Below, one piece after another: positions 8,867 through 19,087 of a stretch of 64,000 nucleotides of DNA. The position numbers and the translations under genes are program-made. The notes beneath the pieces are model-generated. The model was not told the origin of the DNA. It made no database searches and worked only from the letters and a program-made list of their open reading frames with translations. The stretch comes from an uncultured Nitrospira sp. (GTDB taxonomy: Bacteria > Nitrospirota > Nitrospiria > Nitrospirales > Nitrospiraceae), in contig CABVRW010000010.1 of NCBI GenBank assembly GCA_902500785.1, forward strand, positions 20,541 to 84,540, in the 5' to 3' direction. Position 1 is the first letter of the stretch; each line of letters starts with the position of its first letter.

Positions 8867-11800
8867 CTAGGCGGCTTTCGAGGACGGTCCCTGTCCCCGA
8901 CCATCCGGCTTCTGCCGGAGCATCGTCCAGGCATCCTGCCAAAAGGTCTTCAGATGGGTCGCCAGCTCCTGCACATGCGGCGCGACGAATAACCGACCCG
9001 AATCTTCCGCCGGCAGGTAGATCGTACGGCTCATCCCCATCGCGGACTCACCGAAGACCAACCGCGTATCATCGCTGGAATGGGTGAGCGGATGCTTGGA
9101 GGCAATCACGTTCAAGACCTGCCCGCGGAACGGTTTCAAATGGTAGCGCGCGACCGCGTGGAAGGTGGCATAGGTCACCTGATCTTTGTACAGAAACTCG
9201 TCTTGATGCTCCGCGACTTCGGTATGATGCATGAGATTCCAGATCCGTTTCATCTTCCCCTTCCAGAATGACGCCCAGTCATGCATCGGCAGTTTCCGCA
9301 TGAGGCGCAGGTATGTCGTGATCTTCATCCACACGAACAGGATGGGCCAGAGCAAGTACGGCGGGCGACTCCAGTGCGTCAGGTAGGATCGCGGATGCCA
9401 GGATTCCATGACGACCAGAATCACCTCTTCGCCCAGTGCCGTGAGCTGTTGGGCGATCTCATAGGCCGCCAGACCGCCCGTACAGGTTCCGCCGATGAGA
9501 TAGGGCCCGTGGGGCTGAACCGATCGGATCTCTTCGATGTAATGCGCGGCCATCTCCTCGACTCGCATGAACGGCTTTTCTTTGCCATCGAGGCCGCGGG
9601 CCTGCAGTCCATAAAATGGTTGCGCATCCCCCAGCAACTTGGCCAGGCGGGCAAACACGAGCACATTGCCCCCGACTCCCGGGACCGCAAAAAAGGGAGG
9701 ATGCTTCCCTTCGGGTTGGATCGCAACCAAGGACCGCCAGCGCACCGTACACCCTTCATCGGCCAGCACATCGGCTAATTGTTCAATCGTGGGCGCCTGG
9801 AAGAGGATCGCCATCGGCAAGCGTATGCCGAAGGTCTGCTCGATGGCGCTGAACATCCGGAGCGCCAGCAGGGAATAGCCGCCCAGTGCGAAAAAATTGT
9901 CGCGCACGCCGATCGGCGAAATCCCCAGGACCTGCTCCCAGATCGCGGCTAGCTGCAATTCCACTCGATTCCTCGGCTCGATGGCCTGGGCGCCGTCATG
10001 CACCGGCTCCGTCGAAGGAGCCGGCAAGGCCTGGCGATCCACCTTCCCGTTCGGCGTGAGGGGAAATTCCGTGAGCGGGACAATCGCGGCCGGCACCATA
10101 TAGTCGGGCACCATGTCGCGGAGCGCGCGGCGCAGCGTCAGAGGATCGCAGCGAAGGCCCTCCCTCGCGACCACATAGGCCACCAGCCGCCTGTCACCCG
10201 GTACATCCTCCCGCACGATGACCACCGCTTGTTTGACGGTCGGATCGTCCGCCAGCACCGTCTCGATTTCTCCCAGCTCGATACGGAAGCCGCGTAATTT
10301 GACCTGATAGTCGATGCGTCCGACGTAATCCAATTTCCCGTCAGGCAACCATTTGACCTGGTCGCCCGTGCGATAGAGCCGCTCGCCCGCCCGGAAGGGA
10401 CTGGGAACGAAGCGCTCCGCCGTCAATTGCGGAGCCCCTCGATATCCGCGCGCCAACCCCATCCCGCCGATATACAGTTCCCCCGGTATCCCGATCGGCA
10501 CCGGCTCCCGGTTCGAATCCAACACGTAGACCTGCGTGTTGGCGATGGGTCGTCCGAGCGCAATCGTGCGTTCAGCGGTACGCACCCGTTCCAACGTGGA
10601 CCAAATCGTGGTCTCCGTCGGTCCATAGACATTCCACACCGATCCCGCCCGTACGAGCAGTTCTTGAGCCAATTCACGAGGCAAGGCTTCTCCGCCGCAT
10701 AGCACGTTGAGGTTTCGCCCGCCTTGCCATCCAGACTGCAAGACCATCCGCCAGGTTGCAGGCGTCGCCTGCATGACCGTGACTCCACCCTGGTCCAGTT
10801 GGTGTTGCAACCACTCTCCTTCCATCGCGTGAAGTCGGCTTGCCAATAGAATACGCCCGCCGACCAACAGCGGAAGATAGAGCTCTAAGCCGGCGATATC
10901 GAAGGAGAGCGGCGTGACGGCCAGCAGCACGTCCTGGCGTCCCATTCCAGGCTCCTGTTGCATGGAGCGGAGAAAATTCACCAACCCGCGATGTTCGATC
11001 TCGACCCCCTTCGGCTGACCGGTCGATCCCGAGGTAAACAGCACATAGACCAGATGCTCGGGCCGGGCGAGCGGTGCAGGATTACTCTCGGGATACCGCG
11101 CCAGCGCCTCCGCTTCCTGATCCAGACATACGACCCGAAGCTGATGCTGCGGAAGCCCGGCGAGCAGCGCGGACTCGGTCACGAGCACCGCCGCGTGACT
11201 GGCCTCGAGCATCGCCGCCAGCCTGCGGATCGGCAAGCCGGGAACCAGCGGAAGGTAAGCCCCGCCGGCTTTCATGACGGCCAACAGACTGATCAGGAGT
11301 TCCGGCGAGCGCTCCAGGAACACCGGCACCACCACATCCGGTCCGACCCCCTGCTCACGCAGGTGATGCGCCAGCCGGTTCGCGCGGCGATTCAGCTCCG
11401 TATACGACACTTCTTCATCCTCGAAGACCACGGCGACCGCATCGGGACTGCGCCGGACCTGCGCTTCGAACAATTGCGGAAAACAGGCCTCGCGATCCAT
11501 CGGCTGCTCCGTCGCATTCCATTCACGAAGCATTCGATGTTGTTCCTGTTCCGTGAGGATCGCCACGCGCCCCAGCTTCTCCTCAGGATGGTCCGCAATC
11601 GCCTCCATGAATCGACGATACTGGGCCAGCCAGCGCTCGGCCGTGGCGCGATCGAAGAGATCCGTATTGAACTCCAGATAGGCTTTTCGCGAGGCCAGCG
11701 GATCGATGGACAGACCGAGATCCAGCTGTGCCGCGCCTCGGCTCACTTCATAGGGTGTCCAAGACAGGTGCTGAAATTCCGTCCGAGCGAAGGGCGTATT

Positions 11801-14800
11801 GGTAAAGTTGAACAGCACCTGCACCAGCGGTAATCCGCCCTGGCTGCGATCCGGGCGCAACTCTTCGACGAGCTTTTCAAACGGAATGTCTTGGTGCGCA
11901 TAGGCGTCGAGGGACAGGTCCCTGACGTTCCGCATCAATTCACGGAAGGTCAAATCACCCGTGACCTCCGTCCGCAACACCAGCGTATTCACGAACGTGC
12001 CGATCAACTCCTCGATCGCCAACCGATTCCGGTTCGCAATCGGGGTCCCAATCACCAGATCCCCCTGTTGTGTCAGGCGATGCAGGAGGCCGAAAAATCC
12101 CGCCAAGAACACCATGTACAACGTCACGCCTTCGCGCACGCTGAGTTGTTTGAGACGATTCACGAGAACCCAGGAAAGATCGAGGGACACCTGATCGCCC
12201 TTAAACGAATGGATCGGCAGCCGCGGTCGATCGGCCGGCAACGTCAGCACCGGCAGATCGGTCAGCTTGGATTTCCAGTGCGCGAGTTGTTCGGCCAACA
12301 CCGGCCCTGTCAACCAGGTCCGTTGCCACTGAGCAAAATCGACATATTGAATCGCGAGGTCGGGCTGCATCGCAAAAGGCTTGCCGGCGCAGAATGCGTT
12401 GTAACACCGGACGAGTTCGCGAGCGATCACGCCATAGGACCATTGATCGGAAATAATGTGATGGGTGCTCACAACCAGCACATGGTCTTCTTCACCCAAT
12501 TGGACCAGGAGCATGCGCAGCAGCGGCCCCTGTTCGAGATCAAACGGATGACGCGCCTCGGCGGTCGCCACTTCCAGCGCTCGAGCTTCTCGCATCTCCC
12601 GAGACAGTCCGCGCAGATCTTTCTCCGTCCACAGCGGCGCCAGTGAGGCATGAATGATCTGGCGCGCTTGCCCGTCCACCGTCATGAAGGTGGTCCGAAG
12701 CGCGTCATGCCGTCGGACCAGCTCCTGCACACTCCATCGCAACGCCGCCCGGTTGAGAGGACCGTGCAAGCGCACACTGGCAGGAATGTTGTAGGCCGCG
12801 GCAGCCGGCGACAACTGATACAGAAACCACATCCGCTCCTGCGCAAAAGACAACGGCAGCGGCATCCCCCGCGCGGCTCTCGATATTGTCGGCTCGCCCT
12901 GCGCCGGAGGCTGATTCCCGCCGTCTTTCGCCCGCGTGATCACCTCGGCCAATGTCGCGATGGTCGGCCGTTCGAAAACTTGCCGCAGAGGCAAGGCAAT
13001 CCGGAACAGGGCTTGGACTCTGGATACCAGTTGCGTGGCCAGCAGGGAATGGCCGCCCAGTTCAAAAAAGTTGTCGTGCACGCCGACATCCTTCACGTGC
13101 AGAATTTCACCCCAGATGTCGGCCAACACCTGCTCAGTGGATGTCCGCGGCGCGAGAAACTCGGAGCTCAGATCGACTTTGCTGGCGCGACTGTCCGCGG
13201 CGACACGGAGCGCGCGACGATCGACCTTGCCGTTGGCGGTCAGGGGAAGCGTCTCCATTTCGACAAACGCCGAAGGAATCATATGTGCGGGCAATTGACT
13301 GCGGAGTTGCTCCCGCAACTGCGTCAACCCCAGACGGTTGTGCGGCCGAGGGACCATGAAGGCGACGATCCGCTTATCTCCGGGCTGATCTTCTCGTACC
13401 TCCACCACAGCGCGTTCCAGATCCGGGTGCCGATTCAGGACGGCCTCGATCTCCTCCAGTTCAATGCGATAGCCGCGAATCTTGACCTGACGATCAACGC
13501 GACCGCGATAATCGAGCTGCCCATCCGACCGCCAACGCACCAGATCACCGGTCCGATACAAACGAGCCCCAGGGCGGCTTGAAAACGGATCGGCGATGAA
13601 CTTCGCATCGGTGAGCTCCGGTCGGCCACGATATCCTCGAGCCACCCCCATGCCGCCGATATACAGTTCCCCGGCGACACCCACCGGCACCGGCTGGCGA
13701 TGCTGGTCCAACACGTAGACGGAGGATCTGCGAATCGCGCCTCCGATCGGCAGATCGTCGTGCAGCTCGTCGTTCACGCCGAAGCCGGTGAGATCCGACC
13801 AGGTGACGGCGACCGTCGTTTCGGTGGGACCATAGGTGTTCAACAACCGAACGGCGCTGCCGACCAGTTTCGCCCAACGCTGGACGATCTGAGGCAGGAC
13901 ACGCTCTCCGCCGATAATGACGGTCCGCACGGATTCCGGGAACCGGAGCTGTTCCAATTCCATTCGAGTGACGACTTCATGCCAGTAGGCAGTCGGCAAG
14001 TCCAACACAGTCAGGCGCCACTCGCGGCACCGGTCCAGAAATTCCGACACCGAATCGACCATGCCCGACGTGCGCAGCACCAAGGTCGCTCCCGTGGTCA
14101 GGCAGGGAAAGATTTCCTCGGCGGCGGTATCGAAGCTCAACGAGGCGAATTGCAGCATCCGGTCGCGGGCCTCGACACCGACGATATCGGTGATGGCGCC
14201 CACATAGTTGGCGATCGACTGATGCTCAATCATCACCCCTTTGGGATGACCGGTTGATCCTGACGTATAGATCACATAGGCGAGATTGTTCGGAGCATCC
14301 GTGCCATCGATCGCGTGATCCGGAAAGCGGGCGATTTGATCCCACTCGGAATCGAGACAAATCGTGTGAGGATTCGTGGCGGGCAGCCGGGCGAGTTGAT
14401 CCTGTTGCGTCACCAGCACCCGGACTTGACTCTCTCTCAACATATAGTCCAACCGGTCGGTCGGATAATCGGCATCCAACGGGAGGTAGGCCCCGCCTGA
14501 CTTTAGAATGCCGAGCATGCCGACGATCAAATTGGGCGAGCGTTCCACACAGAGCCCGACGACCACGCCCGGCACGACACCCCGGCGGCGCAGGTAATGA
14601 GCCACACGATTGGCGCGCGTATCCAACTCCCGATAGGTCAAGACCTGATCCCCCTGTTGGATCGCAACAGCTTCGGGAGTCCGCGACACCTGTGCTTCGA
14701 TCAGGCGATGGAGGCACTGGCCCGGCTCCGTCACGTCCGAGGACTGCCCCCAGGTCAAGACAGTCTCGCGCCGTTCCGCCTCGGTCATCAACGGCAAGGA

Positions 14801-17800
14801 CCCGATCCGCCCGGAAGGGTCGGCGATGAGGCCCTCCAGCACCCGCGTGAAATGCGCCCGCATCCGCGCAATTCGGTCCGGCGCAAACAGCTCAGCTTTA
14901 TATTCGAAATAGCCGGACAGCCCCTGCTCCGATTCGGCCAGTTCAACGCAGAGATCGAACTGCCCGCTCTGTTGAGGAATCACATAGGCATCCCACTCAG
15001 GCAAACGAGACTGCGAGAACGACACGGGCGAGGCGTCCATGTGTTGGTCGAGTTCCGCCAGTAATTTGAACGGTTGCAACACGAATAGGATGTGCGCGAG
15101 AGGAGCACGCTGACGTTCGCGGGCCGGTCGCAAGTCCGACACGAGCCGCGCATAGGGATAGTCCTGATGCTCGAGCGCTTCCAGCACGGTGCGCTTCGTC
15201 TGCGCCAGCAGATCACGACCGCTGGACGCGTCCTGAACAGACTCCCGCAGCACCAGCATATTCACGAAATCGCCGACGGTTTGCGCAAAGCGCGACCGGC
15301 TCCGGCCGAAGACCGGCGTGACGATCGTCGTGTCTTCTTGATTCGTATAGCGATACAGCAGGATCTGCAGCGCAGTCAGACAAATGGCGTACAGCGTCGT
15401 GCCTTCCGCCTGGGCCCAGGTCTTGAGCCGCTCCGTCAACGCTTGGTCGATATGGAACGCCTGCCACGCATAGCGGCTGGGCTCCACGGTCGCCTGAGAC
15501 CGATCATAGAGCATGTCGTAGGTCGGCAGGTCACCAGCGAGTCGCGCCTTCCAGTAGTGGGCCAGACGTCGACCTTCCTCACTGTCCAACAGGGCCCGAT
15601 GCCAATTGATGAACTCACCATAGGGAACCAGGGCATCGGAGACGGCGTTCGACAAGCCGTGGGACTGAGCCTCTGCGGATGCACAATCCCGCTTGAGCTC
15701 ATCCACCAGGTGGTTCATCGACCAACCGTCGACGGCGATATGGTGGGCGACCACTAACAACCACGTCTGATGCGTCCCTCGATAGAGAATCGCGCTCCAC
15801 AGCGGACCCTGCGCGAGATCGAACGGAATCGCCGCCGCCGCCATGGCTTCCCGCCTCAATTGCGCCCAATCCCAAGTGGAGACGTCGATGACCATCCACC
15901 TCAACGGCAGCTGCTCGTGGATGCGTTGAACCGGCACATCTTCCAGCGTTTCATAGGTCGTACGAAGGGTCGCATGCCGCTCGCCGAGTCGATCCAGCGC
16001 CTGTCGCAGCTCGGTCTGATTCACACCGGACGGCAGGGACAGGAGGACGGAGACGTTCGCGGCGGCGCTCTCCGGAGCCAATTGACTGAGAAACCATAGG
16101 GCGGCCTGATTCTCGGAAAGCGGGCCGACATTCTTCGTAAAGGAATTCGGAGGAAGGACCGGTGTCGAGTCGTCGCCGTCTCGGAGCATCTCGGATTCGA
16201 GCGTCGTCGCCAGTTCGACAAGCGTCGCGCCTCCCAAGAGACTCTGGAGCGACAGAGCCACATGGAAGGACTTCTCCACGCGATGCAAGACCTCAGCGGC
16301 CATCAACGAATCGAGCCCCAAAAGATGTATCGGCCGATCACGGGAGATGGTCTCCTGCCTGCATCTCAGGCGATCGGCAATCATCCCCTGCAGATCCTGC
16401 TCAATCCGCGCCCGCCGCGCTTCACGCGGAAGGGTCCGCATGTCTTCGATTGGGATGGCGATGGACTCGGCCTCGGACTGCAGCAGTGGTCGGACACTCG
16501 TTCCGATGACCGAAAGTCGGTCGGCCAGAAATAGATCACGGCAGGCTCGTCGTTGCACCTTTCCACTCGAGGTCTTCGGCAGGCTTCCGGCCTTGATGAA
16601 AACGATGGACCAGACATGGAGGTCGTGCTGCTCGGACAGGGCGGCACGAACCGCGGCAGCAAGTTCATCGAGGGCCAGGGCGGTCACTTGGCGCGCGACC
16701 TCCTGCACGATGACCACGGCTTCCTCCCCCGCATCTTGCACGGAGAAGGCCACCGTGCCGCTGCCACGGAACAGCGCATGGGATTGCTCTACGGTTCGTT
16801 CGAGATCTTGCGGGTAGTGATTTCTGCCTCGAATGATGAGCAGATCTTTCAACCGCCCGGTCACAAACACCTCGCCATCTCTCACAAACCCGAGGTCGCC
16901 GGTTCGCAGAAACGGGCCTTCCTTCGTATCACAAAGAGTGGCGCCGAAGGTACGCGCCGTTTCTTCCGGATTGTTCCAATACCCCTGTGCGGCGCTGGCC
17001 CCTGCCAGCCAGATCTCCCCCACCTGTTGCGCCGCACAACGGGACAGGGTCTCCGGATGGGCGATGACCACGCGTGTATCGCCCACGGGGATTCCACAGC
17101 CGACTACCTGTCGAACCGGAGCAGCGCCCGGCTTCGCGTCAGACACCAAACCCCGCTCCAATGCGGCCGGATCAAGGGCCTGCACCGTCGGCACCCTCCC
17201 CTCTCGCTTCAACGAGATCAACAGGGTGTATTCCGCCATCCCATAGGCAGGGAAAAACGCCTCGCGACGGAACCCCGCCGGAGCGAACGCCTCGGCGAAC
17301 CGGTCGATGGTGTCTGGGGCGATCGGTTCCGCGCCACAACTCGCCACGAGCCAACCCGAAAGATTCAACCTGGCGCAATCCTCCGGCGCAATAGCCTCCA
17401 CACAGCGACGGTAGGCAAAGTTGGGCGCGCCGCTATGGGTGACGTGATACCGTTGAATCGCGTCCAGCCAGCGCAGCGGCCGCTTCAGGAACGTGAGCGG
17501 CGACATGAGATAGGAGGGACGGCCGATCCAGGCTGGTTGAACAATTCCCGTCACCAACCCGTAGTCGTGAAAATGCGGCATCCAGGACAGGCTCACGGAA
17601 TGGGCATCGTAACCGCCGGCGTCGGTAATGCACCGACTCTGCGCAGCCATATTGCCGTGGCTGACCATGACGCCTTTGGGAGCGGAGGTCGATCCGGAGG
17701 TGTATTGCAGGTACGCCAGCGTCGAGGGGAGGGGTTGTGTCGTAGTCGAGCGAGCAGCCTGATCCGAGAGGCTCGCATCGTAGACCAGCCACTGTTCGAG

Positions 17801-18280
17801 CGGAATCGCACTGCCCTGCGCCCGAAGCATCTCGAGAATCTGATGCGTGCACAATGCTCCGGCCACGCAGGCATCCTCGGCAATACGTTGCACACGCGCG
17901 ACACTGACCTTCACCCGAAACGCGTCCGGCGAGGGAACCGGCACCGCGACTAGGCCGGCATACAACACGCCCCAAAACGCCTGGACGAATTCCAGTCCCG
18001 GTGGATAGACCAGGAGCAAGCGCGCTCCCGGGGCGAATGTAGTTTGCAGATGAGCGGCGATCGAGCGAGCCTTGGCGTCGAGCTCTCGGTAGGTCAGGAC
18101 GGCATCAGGAGTGACCCCATCCCGTAAGAAGACATACGCCGTCTGGTCGGGCTGGTGTTCGGCCCGCCAATGCAGCACATCGAGAAGCGTCTCGCCGGGT
18201 GGAATCGTTACGGATGGATGTCTGACCACAGAATGCTCAACCCCATTGGGACCGAGAAGCGCACGGAGGCCATAGGCCAT
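8867..18280 (-). CDS. Lipopeptide NRPS: FAAL-ACP-C-A-PCP-C-A-PCP-TE
   Basis: Single-chain nonribosomal peptide synthetase of 3137 residues. Domains in order: fatty-acyl-AMP ligase (about 20-600, YTSGSTSAPKGVMVSH); carrier (Ser658 in LGLDSL); condensation 1 (HHIAVDG, 846-852); adenylation 1 (TSGSTGHPKG near 1340); carrier (Ser1745, LGGHSL); condensation 2 (HHIISDQ, 1940-1946, with Gln in place of the usual Gly); adenylation 2 (TSGSTGQPKG near 2420); carrier (Ser2803, LGGYSL); thioesterase (about 2855-3120). Expected product: an N-acyl dipeptide or its cyclised or aminolysed form. By alignment to GrsA, adenylation 1 reads DTEDIGTVAK (acidic pocket, substrate unassigned) and adenylation 2 reads DILQLGVIWK, close to glycine codes. 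No epimerase or methylase is present. The thioesterase nucleophile is Cys2933 (GTCTGG) instead of Ser. Exporter and PPTase follow in the same direction. Confidence 0.95.
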   Translation of the reverse strand: MAYGLRALLGPNGVEHSVVRHPSVTIPPGETLLDVLHWRAEHQPDQTAYVFLRDGVTPDAVLTYRELDAKARSIAAHLQTTFAPGARLLLVYPPGLEFVQAFWGVLYAGLVAVPVPSPDAFRVKVSVARVQRIAEDACVAGALCTHQILEMLRAQGSAIPLEQWLVYDASLSDQAARSTTTQPLPSTLAYLQYTSGSTSAPKGVMVSHGNMAAQSRCITDAGGYDAHSVSLSWMPHFHDYGLVTGIVQPAWIGRPSYLMSPLTFLKRPLRWLDAIQRYHVTHSGAPNFAYRRCVEAIAPEDCARLNLSGWLVASCGAEPIAPDTIDRFAEAFAPAGFRREAFFPAYGMAEYTLLISLKREGRVPTVQALDPAALERGLVSDAKPGAAPVRQVVGCGIPVGDTRVVIAHPETLSRCAAQQVGEIWLAGASAAQGYWNNPEETARTFGATLCDTKEGPFLRTGDLGFVRDGEVFVTGRLKDLLIIRGRNHYPQDLERTVEQSHALFRGSGTVAFSVQDAGEEAVVIVQEVARQVTALALDELAAAVRAALSEQHDLHVWSIVFIKAGSLPKTSSGKVQRRACRDLFLADRLSVIGTSVRPLLQSEAESIAIPIEDMRTLPREARRARIEQDLQGMIADRLRCRQETISRDRPIHLLGLDSLMAAEVLHRVEKSFHVALSLQSLLGGATLVELATTLESEMLRDGDDSTPVLPPNSFTKNVGPLSENQAALWFLSQLAPESAAANVSVLLSLPSGVNQTELRQALDRLGERHATLRTTYETLEDVPVQRIHEQLPLRWMVIDVSTWDWAQLRREAMAAAAIPFDLAQGPLWSAILYRGTHQTWLLVVAHHIAVDGWSMNHLVDELKRDCASAEAQSHGLSNAVSDALVPYGEFINWHRALLDSEEGRRLAHYWKARLAGDLPTYDMLYDRSQATVEPSRYAWQAFHIDQALTERLKTWAQAEGTTLYAICLTALQILLYRYTNQEDTTIVTPVFGRSRSRFAQTVGDFVNMLVLRESVQDASSGRDLLAQTKRTVLEALEHQDYPYARLVSDLRPARERQRAPLAHILFVLQPFKLLAELDQHMDASPVSFSQSRLPEWDAYVIPQQSGQFDLCVELAESEQGLSGYFEYKAELFAPDRIARMRAHFTRVLEGLIADPSGRIGSLPLMTEAERRETVLTWGQSSDVTEPGQCLHRLIEAQVSRTPEAVAIQQGDQVLTYRELDTRANRVAHYLRRRGVVPGVVVGLCVERSPNLIVGMLGILKSGGAYLPLDADYPTDRLDYMLRESQVRVLVTQQDQLARLPATNPHTICLDSEWDQIARFPDHAIDGTDAPNNLAYVIYTSGSTGHPKGVMIEHQSIANYVGAITDIVGVEARDRMLQFASLSFDTAAEEIFPCLTTGATLVLRTSGMVDSVSEFLDRCREWRLTVLDLPTAYWHEVVTRMELEQLRFPESVRTVIIGGERVLPQIVQRWAKLVGSAVRLLNTYGPTETTVAVTWSDLTGFGVNDELHDDLPIGGAIRRSSVYVLDQHRQPVPVGVAGELYIGGMGVARGYRGRPELTDAKFIADPFSSRPGARLYRTGDLVRWRSDGQLDYRGRVDRQVKIRGYRIELEEIEAVLNRHPDLERAVVEVREDQPGDKRIVAFMVPRPHNRLGLTQLREQLRSQLPAHMIPSAFVEMETLPLTANGKVDRRALRVAADSRASKVDLSSEFLAPRTSTEQVLADIWGEILHVKDVGVHDNFFELGGHSLLATQLVSRVQALFRIALPLRQVFERPTIATLAEVITRAKDGGNQPPAQGEPTISRAARGMPLPLSFAQERMWFLYQLSPAAAAYNIPASVRLHGPLNRAALRWSVQELVRRHDALRTTFMTVDGQARQIIHASLAPLWTEKDLRGLSREMREARALEVATAEARHPFDLEQGPLLRMLLVQLGEEDHVLVVSTHHIISDQWSYGVIARELVRCYNAFCAGKPFAMQPDLAIQYVDFAQWQRTWLTGPVLAEQLAHWKSKLTDLPVLTLPADRPRLPIHSFKGDQVSLDLSWVLVNRLKQLSVREGVTLYMVFLAGFFGLLHRLTQQGDLVIGTPIANRNRLAIEELIGTFVNTLVLRTEVTGDLTFRELMRNVRDLSLDAYAHQDIPFEKLVEELRPDRSQGGLPLVQVLFNFTNTPFARTEFQHLSWTPYEVSRGAAQLDLGLSIDPLASRKAYLEFNTDLFDRATAERWLAQYRRFMEAIADHPEEKLGRVAILTEQEQHRMLREWNATEQPMDREACFPQLFEAQVRRSPDAVAVVFEDEEVSYTELNRRANRLAHHLREQGVGPDVVVPVFLERSPELLISLLAVMKAGGAYLPLVPGLPIRRLAAMLEASHAAVLVTESALLAGLPQHQLRVVCLDQEAEALARYPESNPAPLARPEHLVYVLFTSGSTGQPKGVEIEHRGLVNFLRSMQQEPGMGRQDVLLAVTPLSFDIAGLELYLPLLVGGRILLASRLHAMEGEWLQHQLDQGGVTVMQATPATWRMVLQSGWQGGRNLNVLCGGEALPRELAQELLVRAGSVWNVYGPTETTIWSTLERVRTAERTIALGRPIANTQVYVLDSNREPVPIGIPGELYIGGMGLARGYRGAPQLTAERFVPSPFRAGERLYRTGDQVKWLPDGKLDYVGRIDYQVKLRGFRIELGEIETVLADDPTVKQAVVIVREDVPGDRRLVAYVVAREGLRCDPLTLRRALRDMVPDYMVPAAIVPLTEFPLTPNGKVDRQALPAPSTEPVHDGAQAIEPRNRVELQLAAIWEQVLGISPIGVRDNFFALGGYSLLALRMFSAIEQTFGIRLPMAILFQAPTIEQLADVLADEGCTVRWRSLVAIQPEGKHPPFFAVPGVGGNVLVFARLAKLLGDAQPFYGLQARGLDGKEKPFMRVEEMAAHYIEEIRSVQPHGPYLIGGTCTGGLAAYEIAQQLTALGEEVILVVMESWHPRSYLTHWSRPPYLLWPILFVWMKITTYLRLMRKLPMHDWASFWKGKMKRIWNLMHHTEVAEHQDEFLYKDQVTYATFHAVARYHLKPFRGQVLNVIASKHPLTHSSDDTRLVFGESAMGMSRTIYLPAEDSGRLFVAPHVQELATHLKTFWQDAWTMLRQKPDGRGQGPSSKAA

Positions 18281-18510
18281 TGACCTCGTATGATGTCGGT
18301 ATGACGAAGCCTGGTTTCGTCACTGTCTCCGGACGGTCTCACGGCACCAAGTGAGTCTACGGCGGAATGGATCCATTACAAAACAGAATCACCTTTTCCT
18401 CAATCGTGAGATATCCGTAATGCCGGAAGAAAGTCTCCTCCAAACACATGATTTCATTTGAATTTTGCAGACGACCAGGGTAAGCTTCACGTCCTTGTCG
18501 TGCATAGGCC

Positions 18511-18775
<265 letters not shown>

Positions 18776-18952
18776 CAGAGCTGGCTCGACCCGAAGCCGT
18801 CTGGACTGTTCTTGGCGACGGGATCATCCCCTTCAGTTTGTCCCTATCATTCGCGCCGCCGGCACCTACCGAGGCCAGGGGTTCCCCCACGTCTAGTGGT
18901 CTGTTCGCCTCCGATGGTCCAGGCTAGTCTCTGGCTCAGACAGGAGGGACGC

Positions 18953-19087
18953 ATGTTTGAACAAACTGAAGCTGCGGTGGTGATGACGCTGTTGGCCTTG
19001 GGGGGAATTGCGCTGATGGCGGATGAGACCATCGGAACAACGTGCATGCAGATGGTGAAATGGATTCGAACCAGAGGCAAGCGCTAA
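18953..19087 (+). CDS. Small membrane protein (44 aa)
   Basis: Short reading frame of 44 codons with a strong ribosome binding site (CAGGAGGGACGC) directly before the ATG. The product has one hydrophobic helix (AVVMTLLALGGIALMA, residues 8-23) and a basic C-terminus (KWIRTRGKR), which suggests a single-pass inner-membrane protein. Its stop overlaps the end of the convergent nuclease gene by four bases. No family is recognised. Confidence 0.5.
   Translation: MFEQTEAAVVMTLLALGGIALMADETIGTTCMQMVKWIRTRGKR

Noticed and set aside
16553..17953. Large plus-strand frame of 466 codons
   Set aside because: Lies antisense within the NRPS gene; its product is Arg/Gly/Pro/His-rich with no domain, a GC-rich shadow frame.
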